In this document: piece after piece, positions 1 to 7,788 of the stretch
Position numbering within the stretch: position 1 is the stretch's first letter
Layout of the letters: each line of letters begins with the position of its first letter
Assembly: GCA_036419695.1 (NCBI GenBank)
Contig: CP143946.1
Location: forward strand, 2,040,001 to 2,104,000
Length of the DNA: 64,000 bases
From: [Clostridium] symbiosum
GTDB taxonomy: Bacteria; Bacillota; Clostridia; Lachnospirales; Lachnospiraceae
Reading direction: 5' to 3'
Made by a program: the position numbers and the translations under genes
Notes under the pieces: model-generated
Told to the model about the DNA's origin: nothing
Databases searched by the model: none
What the model saw: only the letters and a program-made list of their open reading frames with translations

Positions 1-361
1 AGGAAAAAACAGATTTGTCCTTATTCCTGGCAAACTCAGGAAGCGTCTTCTTTGGTATGCCAGAAAAATGCATCTCAAAAAGGGGGAAATCTTTATCACC
101 AGAAGTGGCAAAGCCTTGGATCGAAGCAATGTTTGGAGAGAAATGAAGAAACTGGGCGGGAAGGCAAAGGTGGAAGGACAGAAAATTTTCCCCCATAACC
201 TCCGCCATCTTTTTGCCAGAACATTCTACGAGCTAAAAAAAGATGTTGTCAAGCTGGCAGATCTCATGGGACATAGCAGCATCGAAACAACCCGTATCTA
301 CACGGCTTCGTCTGGTAATGAGTGTCTGAAACAATTGGAAAAATTAGGGCTTGTACTCTGA
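1..361 (+). CDS. Tyrosine recombinase, C-terminal part (gene begins before the window)
   Basis: The open frame is already running at base 2, so only the C-terminal part of the catalytic domain is present. The visible motifs are those of phage-integrase-type tyrosine recombinases: HNLRHLFA (the H-x-x-R box), LMGHSS (second histidine) and RIYT with the nucleophilic tyrosine. Such enzymes cut and rejoin two short inverted or direct sites. The gene ends about 105 bases before the first of two 25-bp inverted repeats and lies on the same strand as the polysaccharide genes. It is therefore the obvious candidate invertase for the switch at 468-671. The missing N-terminus prevents a closer subfamily call. 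Confidence 0.9.
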   Translation, partial: GKNRFVLIPGKLRKRLLWYARKMHLKKGEIFITRSGKALDRSNVWREMKKLGGKAKVEGQKIFPHNLRHLFARTFYELKKDVVKLADLMGHSSIETTRIYTASSGNECLKQLEKLGLVL

Positions 362-467
362 CGGGTTTGCAAAGTTGAGGTAAAATTAGGAAGGAAGAGA
401 AATAGAACGCTGAAAAAGAGTGGGAAAAAGAATGGGGAGGTAAGGAAATTTGAGGAAAATAAAAGAG

Positions 468-492
468 TACAACATAATAGGTATTATGTTGT
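468..492 (+). repeat. Left inverted repeat of the invertible segment
   Basis: The site is itself nearly palindromic: arm ACAACATAATA, centre GG, then the complementary arm TATTATGTTGT, extended by one T on the left. With two further flanking bases its own arms reach 13 bp (467-494). Its match to the right site is in reverse orientation. The asymmetric GG centre is the only part that gives the site a direction, as expected for the crossover region of a tyrosine recombinase. Confidence 0.9.
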
Positions 493-523
493 ACCGGTAT
501 ACATTATCTTGATGGCTGTAACA

Positions 524-552
524 ATCTTACCACATGTTTTATGGGCTTTCAA
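524..552 (-). promoter_or_regulatory. Promoter inside the invertible segment, facing the recombinase (OFF orientation)
   Basis: Read on the minus strand: -35 TTGAAA (552-547), a 17-bp spacer, then -10 TAAGAT (529-524), preceded by TGG, which gives an extended -10 (TGn). It is the best promoter-like sequence in the segment on either strand. Confidence 0.7.
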
Positions 553-646
553 CCGGAAATCTTTACAAAAATCTTAATAAAAAGAAATTAAAGCTATAAT
601 TGTGTCTGAAAAAAACTACATATTATATCTCATTCTGCCCTGTCCG

Positions 647-671
647 ACAACATAATACCTATTATGTTGTA
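647..671 (-). repeat. Right inverted repeat of the invertible segment
   Basis: This is the exact reverse complement of the left site over 25 bp, with CC at the centre instead of GG. It ends 7 bases before the purine-rich ribosome site of the NusG-like gene, so inversion would place the internal promoter within about 150 bases of that gene's TTG start. Confidence 0.9.
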
Positions 672-691
672 AGCAGAAAGGGGAGTATTCG

Positions 692-1201
692 TTGGGCTGG
701 TACGTTTTATACTGTAAGGCTGGTCAGGAAGATACTTTGATCCGTTCCTGCAAGCAGCATTTATCGGGACGGGCGCTTGAGGATGCGTTCCAGTTTTCTT
801 ACGAAAGAATGAAGAAATATCTGGGGGCATGGCATGTAGATACGTATCGGATGTTTCCGAATTATGTATTCTTACAAAGCAGCGATCCTGAACAACTGTC
901 CATGGAACTTAAGCAATACCGGGAAATTGTAGATGTGCTGGAAGGGAATGGACTCCTTCTACCGGTTCGGCCGGACGAAGAAGCGATGATTCGTCTCTTG
1001 TGCGGAGAACACCATCATATGGGACTGTCCCGTGGAATTATGCGGGATGGGATGATTCGGGTAATCGAGGGTCCTCTGGCAGGAAGAGAGTCTCTGATTC
1101 GGAAAATTGATCTGCATAAGAGAATTGTAATTTTAAATCTGCGGCTGAATGCAGAGGAAAAGGACATCTGGGCAGGGATTGACATTTTGAAGAAGTCCTG
1201 A
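692..1201 (+). CDS. NusG-like transcription antitermination protein (first copy)
   Basis: This 169-residue protein belongs to the NusG paralogue class (UpxY/LoaP/RfaH-like). These bind RNA polymerase and let it read through terminators in long polysaccharide or secondary-metabolite operons. The N-terminal NGN start is GWYVLYCKAGQED, with FPNYVFLQS near residue 55 as in NusG ("FPGYVFV"). The C-terminal KOW-like stretch is IRVIEGPLAGRESLIRKID. The start is TTG at 692, preceded by AAAGGGGAG; no ATG gives the canonical NGN start. It is the first gene after the invertible promoter, so its expression should follow the switch. It probably acts on its own operon, which is an inference from position. 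Confidence 0.85.
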   Translation: MGWYVLYCKAGQEDTLIRSCKQHLSGRALEDAFQFSYERMKKYLGAWHVDTYRMFPNYVFLQSSDPEQLSMELKQYREIVDVLEGNGLLLPVRPDEEAMIRLLCGEHHHMGLSRGIMRDGMIRVIEGPLAGRESLIRKIDLHKRIVILNLRLNAEEKDIWAGIDILKKS

Positions 1202-1463
1202 GCGGAGAATCGGAATCGAAGAATCTGGAAAGTTAAAATAAAAAATGTAGTACAGACAAAATTACGCAGCGTTCATAAAGCTAGTGGGGCATATGAAGGT
1301 GAGGTAAGGACATAAGGAGATAGATAGGTTCAGAGCATGCATTTGCTGTGGAAATGGCGAAGCATACCCAAATTAATTTTTAGGGCCTGAATGAGAGCTG
1401 TTTCACACAGATTTTACAGTTCTGTCGGCTTCTATCTCCGGTCTCTTAAAAAACCATCCCCGA

Positions 1464-1481
1464 GCCCGACGCAAGCGGGGC
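1464..1481 (+). promoter_or_regulatory. GNRA-capped hairpin just before the second NusG-like gene
   Basis: The RNA from 1202 to 1495 has no gene. At its end GCCC (1464-1467) pairs with GGGC (1478-1481) around a GCAA tetraloop, and the AGGAG ribosome site (1482-1486) follows directly. Hairpins in operon leaders are recruitment sites for LoaP-type NusG paralogues, so this could be one. It could also tune translation. Function is not shown by sequence alone. Confidence 0.35.
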
Positions 1482-1495
1482 AGGAGTCAGGGGTC

Positions 1496-2056
1496 ATGTG
1501 GTATGTAATACAGACAACGACAGGAAAAGAACAGGAGCTGGTTGAGGTTATACACAAAATGCTGCCGGCTTCACTCTATAAAGATTGCTTTTTTTTAAAG
1601 CGTCAGCTTTTAAAACGGCTGGGAGGAAAGTGGCTGGAAGTGACGGAAACGTTATTTCCAGCCTATGTTTTTTTAGAATTGAAAGAAGGAAGGGTGTCCA
1701 GTTCGGAAGCAATTCGGGATAAATCCGAAATGCTCTTCTACCAATTGAAGCGGATACCGGAATTTACAAAGCTTTTAGGCGACAGCCATGGAACCTTTAT
1801 ACCGCTGGAGAAGGAAGAAGTGGATTTTCTCCGGCTGCTTTGTGAAAACAGTGATAAAAAGAAAGACCACCTGGTTCCTCTGACAAAATTAAAGTTAGAC
1901 GGTTCCGGCGAAGTAATAGGGCTGGAAGGCCCATTGGAGTATTTCAAAGAAAAGATCATACGGCTGAATTTGAGAAAGCGGTATGCTCTTATAGAACTCA
2001 CTATACGAGGTGAGCGTCAAACTGCAATGTTGGGAATAAAGATAGAGAAGGACTGA
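1496..2056 (+). CDS. NusG-like transcription antitermination protein (second copy)
   Basis: This is a second member of the NusG/LoaP/UpxY class. The first residues, MWYVIQTTTGKEQE, are the NGN domain start; LFPAYVFLEL follows near residue 55, and the KOW-like part is IGLEGPLEYFKEKIIRLNLRKRYALIEL. I chose ATG 1496 (186 residues) because AGGAG lies 9 bases upstream and the NGN fold begins there. An ATG at 1391 would add 35 unrelated residues. It is clearly diverged from the first copy. Its stop codon lies in the loop of a terminator-like hairpin. Two such proteins in tandem may divide the work along the long operon, or one may inhibit other loci as in Bacteroides; neither is proven. Confidence 0.85.
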   Translation: MWYVIQTTTGKEQELVEVIHKMLPASLYKDCFFLKRQLLKRLGGKWLEVTETLFPAYVFLELKEGRVSSSEAIRDKSEMLFYQLKRIPEFTKLLGDSHGTFIPLEKEEVDFLRLLCENSDKKKDHLVPLTKLKLDGSGEVIGLEGPLEYFKEKIIRLNLRKRYALIELTIRGERQTAMLGIKIEKD

Positions 2057-2071
2057 AGAGGTCCTTTTTTT
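2048..2071 (+). terminator. Terminator-like hairpin between the antiterminators and the biosynthetic genes
   Basis: AAGGAC (2048-2053) pairs with GTCCTT (2061-2066) over a 7-base loop containing the TGA stop of the second NusG-like gene, followed by an unbroken T run to 2071. The stem is short (6 bp), so it could be a weak terminator that the upstream NusG-like proteins help polymerase to pass. Confidence 0.55.
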
Positions 2072-2102
2072 GTTGTAGAAAAAGAAAAGGAGGATGTCGC
2101 TT

Positions 2103-3437
2103 ATGTTAAAGGTTCCATTTTCACCGCCTGATATTACGGAACAGGAAATCCAGGAGGTTGTGGAGGCATTAAAATCCGGTTGGATCACGACGGGGCCCAA
2201 GACTAAGGAATTTGAAAAACAGATAGCATCATTTGTCCATGTTCCAAGAGCGGTATGCCTGAATTCGGCGACGGCCTGCGCGGAACTGGCTCTCCATTTT
2301 CTCGGCATTGGGCCGGGAGATGAGGTCATCACAAGCGCTTACACCTACACGGCCAGCGCAAGCATTGTCTGCCATGCAGGTGCAAAGCTGGTCTTAGTAG
2401 ATACGGCGACGGATTCCTATGAAATGGATTATGACAAACTGGAAGAGGCAATCACAGAGAAGACAAAAGTAATTATTCCGGTCGATATCGGAGGAGTCAT
2501 GTGCGATTATGACCGGATTTTTAAAATTGTGGAAAAGAAAAAATCGTTATTTCATCCGGCCAATGAAATACAGGAAAAAATTGGCCGCGTCATCATTCTG
2601 GACGATGCCGCCCATGCATTCGGAGCGACGAGAAACGGAAAAGCGTGCGGTGAGGTGGCGGATTTCACCAGTTTTTCCTTCCATGCGGTGAAAAACCTGA
2701 CGACGGCGGAGGGCGGCGCCCTGACCTGGAGGGAAATTCCGGGAATCGACAACGACTGGATTTACAGCCAGTTCATGCTGCTGTCGCTCCACGGACAGAA
2801 TAAAGACGCCCTGGCGAAGACGAAGCTGGGGGCCTGGGAATACGATATCGTGATGCCGGCTTACAAATGCAACATGACGGATATCATGGCCGGGATCGGT
2901 CTGGCACAGCTCAAGCGGTATCCGGGAATTCTGGAACGCAGGAGAGTCATTGTGGAGCGGTATCAGGAGCGTTTGAAGGAAATTCCGGTGGAGTTCCTGA
3001 TTCATGATGGAATAACGTGCGATGGGACAGAGCACGGTAAGGCAAAGAACGGCGGGTCAGTTTGCCATGAAATGGTTCATGATGAGAAAAAGCCGGGTGG
3101 GAACGAATTTCACTCCAGCCGTCATCTGTGCCTGGTGCGTCTTAGGGGGAAGGATTTGGCGTTTCGAAATCAGCTTATTATCGATATGGCCGAGGCCGGA
3201 GTCGCGGCCAATGTACACTATAAGCCGCTGCCGATGCACACGGCATACATAAAGATGGGATTTGATATGAAGGATTATCCCAATGCGTATAAGCAGTTTG
3301 AGAATGAGATTACGCTGCCGCTTCATACCTGTCTGACGGATGAGCAGGTGGAATATGTGGCGGAGACATTTATAAACTGCTACAGGGCGCTGGAAACGTC
3401 TTTGGGTTCAAATACGAGTATGCTGGAGGGCAGATAA
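2103..3437 (+). CDS. DegT/DnrJ/EryC1-family sugar aminotransferase (PLP-dependent)
   Basis: The enzyme transfers an amino group to a keto-sugar nucleotide. The N-terminus VPFSPPDITEQEI and the segment SGWITTGPKTKEFE are typical of PglE/ArnB-like members. DDAAHAFGA carries the PLP-facing Asp, and SFHAVKNLTTAEGG carries the Schiff-base Lys near residue 200. I chose ATG 2103, 9 bases after AAAGGAGG; an ATG at 2094 overlaps that site. At 444 residues it is longer than the usual ~380. An extra, polar, glycine- and lysine-rich stretch at about residues 300-345 (around GKAKNGGSV and DEKKPGGNEF) interrupts the region before HLCLVRL. No 4,6-dehydratase partner is visible in the window. It is followed at once by the initiating transferase. 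Confidence 0.88.
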   Translation: MLKVPFSPPDITEQEIQEVVEALKSGWITTGPKTKEFEKQIASFVHVPRAVCLNSATACAELALHFLGIGPGDEVITSAYTYTASASIVCHAGAKLVLVDTATDSYEMDYDKLEEAITEKTKVIIPVDIGGVMCDYDRIFKIVEKKKSLFHPANEIQEKIGRVIILDDAAHAFGATRNGKACGEVADFTSFSFHAVKNLTTAEGGALTWREIPGIDNDWIYSQFMLLSLHGQNKDALAKTKLGAWEYDIVMPAYKCNMTDIMAGIGLAQLKRYPGILERRRVIVERYQERLKEIPVEFLIHDGITCDGTEHGKAKNGGSVCHEMVHDEKKPGGNEFHSSRHLCLVRLRGKDLAFRNQLIIDMAEAGVAANVHYKPLPMHTAYIKMGFDMKDYPNAYKQFENEITLPLHTCLTDEQVEYVAETFINCYRALETSLGSNTSMLEGR

Positions 3438-3438
3438 C

Positions 3439-4128
3439 ATGCTTTGCAGTTGGGAAAAGCTTCCGGATTTTATGCGTACGAAAGAAGTCAGGCCCTATTA
3501 CGAGCTCCTCAGGAAACACCGGTTCGGCCTTCTAATGAAACGAACCTTTGATTTTGTTATGTCATCTATAATGCTGGTGCTTTTGGCACCCGTTTTTTTA
3601 TTTCTGACAATCTGGATTAAGACGGATTCCGAAGGGCCGATATTCTACCGGCAGGAGCGGGTGACGCAGTACGGCCGCATCTTTCGGATCTATAAGTTCC
3701 GGACTATGGTGCAGAATGCCGACAAGATAGGCAGTCTGGTGACGGTGGGAGGAGACTCCCGGATTACGAAGGTGGGAAGAAAGCTTCGCGGCTGCCGCTT
3801 GGACGAACTGCCGCAGCTCATCAATATTTGGAAGGGCGAGATGACTTTCGTCGGAACCCGGCCGGAGGTGGCGAAGTATGTGAAGCAGTATACGAAGGAA
3901 ATGTATGCGACGCTGCTGCTGCCTGCAGGGGTGACCTCGGAGGCAAGTATTGAGTTTAAGGATGAGGATCGGCTGCTTAACGGCGTGAGCGGGGATGAGG
4001 CTGATCGGGTGTATGTGGGGAGGGTGCTGCCGGGGAAGATGCGGTGGAATTTGGAAGGAATAAGGGAATTCTCCCTCTGCCAGGAAGGACTAATCTTAAT
4101 TAGGACTCTGGAAGCAGTGCTCAAATAA
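3439..4128 (+). CDS. Initiating sugar-phosphate transferase (undecaprenyl-phosphate phosphoglycosyltransferase)
   Basis: This monotopic PglC/WcaJ C-domain-type protein loads the first sugar-1-phosphate onto undecaprenyl phosphate at the inner face of the membrane. At 229 residues it has the small form. There is one hydrophobic re-entrant segment (FDFVMSSIMLVLLAPVFLFL, about residues 36-55), then EGPIFYRQERVTQYGRIF and YKFRTM with the conserved Arg. The family signature RLDELPQLINIWKGEM-FVGTRPE follows. The gene starts one base after the aminotransferase stop, which supports an operon. The sugar it transfers cannot be read from sequence; an amino sugar from the preceding aminotransferase is possible. 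Confidence 0.93.
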   Translation: MLCSWEKLPDFMRTKEVRPYYELLRKHRFGLLMKRTFDFVMSSIMLVLLAPVFLFLTIWIKTDSEGPIFYRQERVTQYGRIFRIYKFRTMVQNADKIGSLVTVGGDSRITKVGRKLRGCRLDELPQLINIWKGEMTFVGTRPEVAKYVKQYTKEMYATLLLPAGVTSEASIEFKDEDRLLNGVSGDEADRVYVGRVLPGKMRWNLEGIREFSLCQEGLILIRTLEAVLK

Positions 4129-4147
4129 ATTGCAGGAAAGAAAACAA

Positions 4148-5368
4148 ATGAATATCTTATTAATAAACCATTATGCAGGAAGTCCCGAAATGGGAATGGA
4201 ATTTCGACCTTATTACTTGGCCAGAGAATGGGTGAAAATTGGGTACCATGTCAGAATTGTGGCGGGAGATTATTCCCATCTTCGAGTGAAGAACCGAAAA
4301 ATAAACAAAGATTTTCAGAAAGAAACGATAGACGGTATTGATTATTACTGGCTGAAAACAGGCGATTATAAAGGAAACGGCGCAAGAAGAGCCTTTACCA
4401 TGTTCCGGTTTGTGGGGAAGCTGTGGCTGAATGCCGGGAAAATTGCAATGGAATGGAAGCCGGATGTGGTGATTGCATCTTCGACATATCCGCTGGATAC
4501 TTATGCTGCTCAGAAAATTGCGAAAAAGGCGGGTGCGAAGTTGATTCATGAGGTGCATGATATGTGGCCAGCGACTTTATATGAAGTTGGTGGTATGTCA
4601 CGGAAAAATCCATTTGTTGTTCTGATGCAGAAAGCCGAGGATTCAGCATACCGTTATTCAGATAAGGTGGTTTCGCTTTTGCCATTTGCAAAAGAATATA
4701 TGGTAAATCACGGAATGAGACCTGATAAATTTATGTATATCTCTAATGGGATTGTTGAAGCGGAGTGGAGCAACGCAGAAAAATTGCCAGAAAAGCATAA
4801 AAATTTTTTAGCAGAAAAACGGGCTGAAGGTAAATTTATTGTTGGCTATTTTGGTGGTCATGCCATTTCAAATGCACTTGATACATTGTTAGACGCAGCA
4901 AAGCAAATAGAAGATTCATCAGTCGTTTTTGTACTCGTAGGAAATGGAGTGGAAAAGGAGAGATTGTGTTTACGAAAGCAAGAAGAAAAGATTGATAATT
5001 TGTTTTTTTTGCCGCCAGTTCCTAAAAAATCCGTTCCGGAATTGCTCAAATTTTTTGACTGTATCTACATAGGTGCAAAAGATTCACCTTTATATCGGTT
5101 TGGAATCTGTATGAATAAGATTTTTGACTCCATGATGGGGGAAAAGCCGATTATCTGCGCGATTACAACACCAGAATCACCTATTGAGCAATACAAATGT
5201 GGAATTGCAATTAATTCTGGAGATGAAAGAAGAATTGCACAATCTGTACTTGAAATAAAAGGCATGAGTATAGAGGTTAGAAATTCCATAGGTAGAAATG
5301 GCAGAGAGGCAGCACTAAAAAAATTTACATATAAAAAGTTGGCGGCAGATTTTGCCGCCTTATTTTAA
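4148..5368 (+). CDS. Glycosyltransferase family 4 (WbuB-like)
   Basis: A GT-B fold retaining glycosyltransferase, about 406 residues. The N-terminal domain begins MNILLINHYAGSPEMG; EVHDMWPATLYEVGG and VSLLPFAKEYMVNHG are typical of WbuB-type enzymes of O-antigen and capsule clusters. The nucleotide-binding domain has VGYFGGHA and the loop CMNKIFDSMMGEKPII. I chose ATG 4148, which has AGGAAAG at a good distance, over the TTG at 4130. It probably adds the second sugar to the lipid-linked unit. Donor and acceptor are unknown. From about 4.6 kb on the base composition becomes visibly AT-rich, a mark of laterally moved capsule genes. Confidence 0.88.
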   Translation: MNILLINHYAGSPEMGMEFRPYYLAREWVKIGYHVRIVAGDYSHLRVKNRKINKDFQKETIDGIDYYWLKTGDYKGNGARRAFTMFRFVGKLWLNAGKIAMEWKPDVVIASSTYPLDTYAAQKIAKKAGAKLIHEVHDMWPATLYEVGGMSRKNPFVVLMQKAEDSAYRYSDKVVSLLPFAKEYMVNHGMRPDKFMYISNGIVEAEWSNAEKLPEKHKNFLAEKRAEGKFIVGYFGGHAISNALDTLLDAAKQIEDSSVVFVLVGNGVEKERLCLRKQEEKIDNLFFLPPVPKKSVPELLKFFDCIYIGAKDSPLYRFGICMNKIFDSMMGEKPIICAITTPESPIEQYKCGIAINSGDERRIAQSVLEIKGMSIEVRNSIGRNGREAALKKFTYKKLAADFAALF

Positions 5369-5382
5369 GGAGAAAAAAGGAA

Positions 5383-6696
5383 ATGAAGAATGATTTGCTA
5401 AAAAAAATCGAAGAAAAAACAATTGTGGTAGGAGTAGTTGGCCTTGGCTACGTAGGACTTCCTTTAGCAGTGGAAAAAGCAAAAGCGGGATTTAAAACTA
5501 TCGGTTTCGATGTCCAAAAAGAAAAGGTACAGATGGTAAATGAGGGACATAATTATATAGGTGATGTGGTGGACAGCGATTTAACAAAATTAGTTAAATC
5601 AGGAATGCTTTCTGCAACGACGGATTTTTCTTTTGTTCGAGACGTTGATTTTATTGCAATTTGTGTGCCTACGCCGCTGGACAAGCATCAACAGCCTGAT
5701 ATCAGTTATGTCAGAAAGTCCACAGAAGAGATAGCGAAATATTTAAAGAAAGAAACCATGGTGGTTTTAGAGTCTACGACATATCCCGGGACAACGGAAG
5801 AATTAATAAAGCCAATCATTGAGAACGGTTCCGGTTTAAGATGTGGGACTGATTTCTATTTGGGGTTTTCTCCGGAACGGGTTGATCCAGGCAACTTGAT
5901 TTACAAAACAAAGAATACTCCAAAGGTAATTGGTGCAATCGGAAAAGATGCAACAGAAGTAATTGCAACTATGTATCGGGCTGTTTTAGAAGGTGACGTA
6001 TATGAGGCCTCTTCTCCGGCAGTGGCAGAAATGGAAAAAATTCTTGAGAATACATATCGAAATATTAACATCGGTTTGGTAAATGAGCTAACCATGCTGT
6101 GTAATAAAATGGGAATCAGTATGTGGGAGGTAATAGACGCAGCAAAAACAAAACCCTATGGGTTTCAGCCATTTTATCCAGGGCCAGGTCTCGGCGGGCA
6201 TTGTATTCCTTTGGATCCCTATTATTTATCTTGGAAAGCAAGAGAATTTGGTTTTCACACATCTATGATTGAAAGCTCTATGATGATTAATGATAGGATG
6301 CCGGAATATTGTGTTGAGAGGGCCGGAAAAATTTTAAATAGTCACGAAAAATCTTTAAAGAATGCGAAAGTCCTTGTCCTTGGTGTAGCATACAAACAGG
6401 ATATTGACGATTATCGCGAGAGCCCGGCAATTCATGTAATCGAGGAGTTGAAAAAAGAACAGGCCCAGGTAGATTTTTATGATCCGTGGGTGGCAGAGTA
6501 TAAAGAAAATGGAAAAGTCGTAAAGGGACTTGAGAAAATTTCACCAGAAATTATTGCAGGCTATGATTTAGTTATGATAACGACAGCACATAGCAGTGTT
6601 GATTATGCAATGGTGCAAGCTAATGCTAAGGCGATTTTTGATACAAAAAATGTGATGAAAAATATTCAAGCAAGAGAAAACATAGAAGTTTTATAA
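5383..6696 (+). CDS. wbpA: UDP-N-acetylglucosamine 6-dehydrogenase (WbpA/WecC family)
   Basis: This NAD-dependent nucleotide-sugar dehydrogenase oxidises the C6 hydroxyl of a UDP-amino sugar to a uronic acid. Motifs in order: GLGYVGLPLA (NAD-binding), CVPTPLDK, LESTTYPGTTEE, GFSPERVDPGN (typical of the GlcNAc/ManNAc branch), and GPGLGGHCIPLDPYYLSWK with the catalytic Cys near residue 263. The C-terminal NAD/sugar domain has VLGVAYKQDIDDYRESP. The length of 437 fits the family. The next two genes and the aminotransferase at 16.7 kb match WbpB, WbpD and WbpE, so the likely substrate is UDP-GlcNAc and the product UDP-GlcNAcA. RBS AAGGAG precedes the ATG. Confidence 0.92.
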   Translation: MKNDLLKKIEEKTIVVGVVGLGYVGLPLAVEKAKAGFKTIGFDVQKEKVQMVNEGHNYIGDVVDSDLTKLVKSGMLSATTDFSFVRDVDFIAICVPTPLDKHQQPDISYVRKSTEEIAKYLKKETMVVLESTTYPGTTEELIKPIIENGSGLRCGTDFYLGFSPERVDPGNLIYKTKNTPKVIGAIGKDATEVIATMYRAVLEGDVYEASSPAVAEMEKILENTYRNINIGLVNELTMLCNKMGISMWEVIDAAKTKPYGFQPFYPGPGLGGHCIPLDPYYLSWKAREFGFHTSMIESSMMINDRMPEYCVERAGKILNSHEKSLKNAKVLVLGVAYKQDIDDYRESPAIHVIEELKKEQAQVDFYDPWVAEYKENGKVVKGLEKISPEIIAGYDLVMITTAHSSVDYAMVQANAKAIFDTKNVMKNIQARENIEVL

Positions 6697-6714
6697 AGTT
6701 ATTAGGAGATTATT

Positions 6715-7788
6715 ATGAAATATGCGTTGATTGGATGTGGCAGAATTGCCACAAATCATATTACAGCAGCTGTTAACAATAAATTAGAGATTGTAGCTGT
6801 TTGCGATATTGTACCGGAACACATGGATGGCTTGCTTAAAAAACATAGCCTTGAGAACAATTCTTTGATTGAAAAATATATAGACTATAAAGAAATGTTG
6901 GAAAAAACCTGTCCTGAATTAGTTAGTATAGCAACAGAAAGCGGTATCCATGCAGAGATAGCATTATATTGTATTGAACACGGAGTTCATGTGATTATTG
7001 AAAAACCGATGGCTATGAGCATGGAAGATGCAAATGAGATTATCCGTCTTTCAGAGGAAAGAAGAGTAAAAGTATGTGCATGTCATCAGAACCGCTTTAA
7101 TATTGCAGTTCAGGAAATGCGCAGAGCTTTGGAGGCAGGACGCTTTGGGGCTTTATCGCACGGTTCGATTCATGTGAGATGGAACAGAAATAAAAACTAT
7201 TATACGCAGGCACCGTGGAGAGGAACTTGGGCACAGGACGGTGGAGCGTTAATGAATCAGTGCATTCATGGAATCGATTTACTTCGTTGGACATTTGGTG
7301 GAGAAGTCGAGGAGGTTTATGGAGCTACCCGACAACAGTTTCATCATTACTTGGAGGCGGAAGATGTCGGGATGGCTGTCGTCAAATTTAAAAATGGAGC
7401 GATTGCGACAATAGAAGGAACAACTAATGTATACCCTAAAAATTTAGAAGAAACGCTCTATATTTTTGGCGAAAAAGGAACGGTGAAAATCGGGGGGACT
7501 TCTACAAATAACATAGATGTTTGGGATTTTGCCGATGAAACGGAAATTGATACAAAAAATAAAGGGTTAGTAGAAGAAACTAGTAATGTTTACGGGAACG
7601 GGCATACGAGTCTTTTTGCCGATATGATAGATGCCGTTCAGACTGATCGAAAGCCTTATGTGGATGCTTACGCAGGAAAAGATGCATTGGAATTAGTATT
7701 GGCAATATATAAAAGTCAAAAGGATGGCTGCTCTGTTCATTTGCCGCTCGATAACTTTTCGAGTCTAGATATGGAGGGGGAGTTTTAA
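6715..7788 (+). CDS. wbpB: Gfo/Idh/MocA-family UDP-GlcNAc-uronate 3-dehydrogenase (WbpB-like)
   Basis: An NAD-dependent oxidoreductase of 357 residues. The Rossmann domain begins MKYALIGCGRIATNH, with the family motif IIEKPMA near residue 97 (catalytic Lys) and GGALMNQCIHGIDLLRW carrying the conserved His. WbpB oxidises C3 of UDP-GlcNAc-uronic acid and regenerates its NAD by reducing 2-oxoglutarate, feeding WbpE. The call as WbpB rests on the family plus the neighbours: dehydrogenase before it and hexapeptide acetyltransferase after it. Its TAA stop overlaps the ATG of the next gene, so the two are translationally coupled. Confidence 0.88.
   Translation: MKYALIGCGRIATNHITAAVNNKLEIVAVCDIVPEHMDGLLKKHSLENNSLIEKYIDYKEMLEKTCPELVSIATESGIHAEIALYCIEHGVHVIIEKPMAMSMEDANEIIRLSEERRVKVCACHQNRFNIAVQEMRRALEAGRFGALSHGSIHVRWNRNKNYYTQAPWRGTWAQDGGALMNQCIHGIDLLRWTFGGEVEEVYGATRQQFHHYLEAEDVGMAVVKFKNGAIATIEGTTNVYPKNLEETLYIFGEKGTVKIGGTSTNNIDVWDFADETEIDTKNKGLVEETSNVYGNGHTSLFADMIDAVQTDRKPYVDAYAGKDALELVLAIYKSQKDGCSVHLPLDNFSSLDMEGEF

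Larger units (their letters stand above)
468..671. promoter_or_regulatory. Invertible promoter segment between a recombinase and a capsule locus
   Basis: Two 25-bp inverted repeats (468-492 and 647-671) enclose about 154 bp. The segment lies between a tyrosine recombinase gene and a NusG-like gene that opens a polysaccharide locus. It carries a good minus-strand promoter (524-552). As assembled, that promoter reads away from the locus; recombination at the repeats would turn it toward the NusG-like gene. Only a weak plus-strand -10-like TATAAT (595-600) without a convincing -35 is seen. The same arrangement (invertase, invertible promoter, NusG-like factor, capsule genes) is established for Bacteroides capsule loci. 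Inversion itself is inferred from the repeats. Confidence 0.85.

Noticed and set aside
595..600. TATAAT on the plus strand inside the invertible segment as an ON promoter for the locus
   Set aside because: No acceptable -35 lies 16-18 bases upstream (TCTTAA/CTTAAT only), while TTTACA at 562 is 27 bases away. The minus-strand promoter is much better.
1391..1495. N-terminal extension of the second NusG-like protein from ATG 1391
   Set aside because: The added 35 residues do not fit the NGN fold, and a good ribosome site precedes ATG 1496. The stretch covers an RNA hairpin instead.
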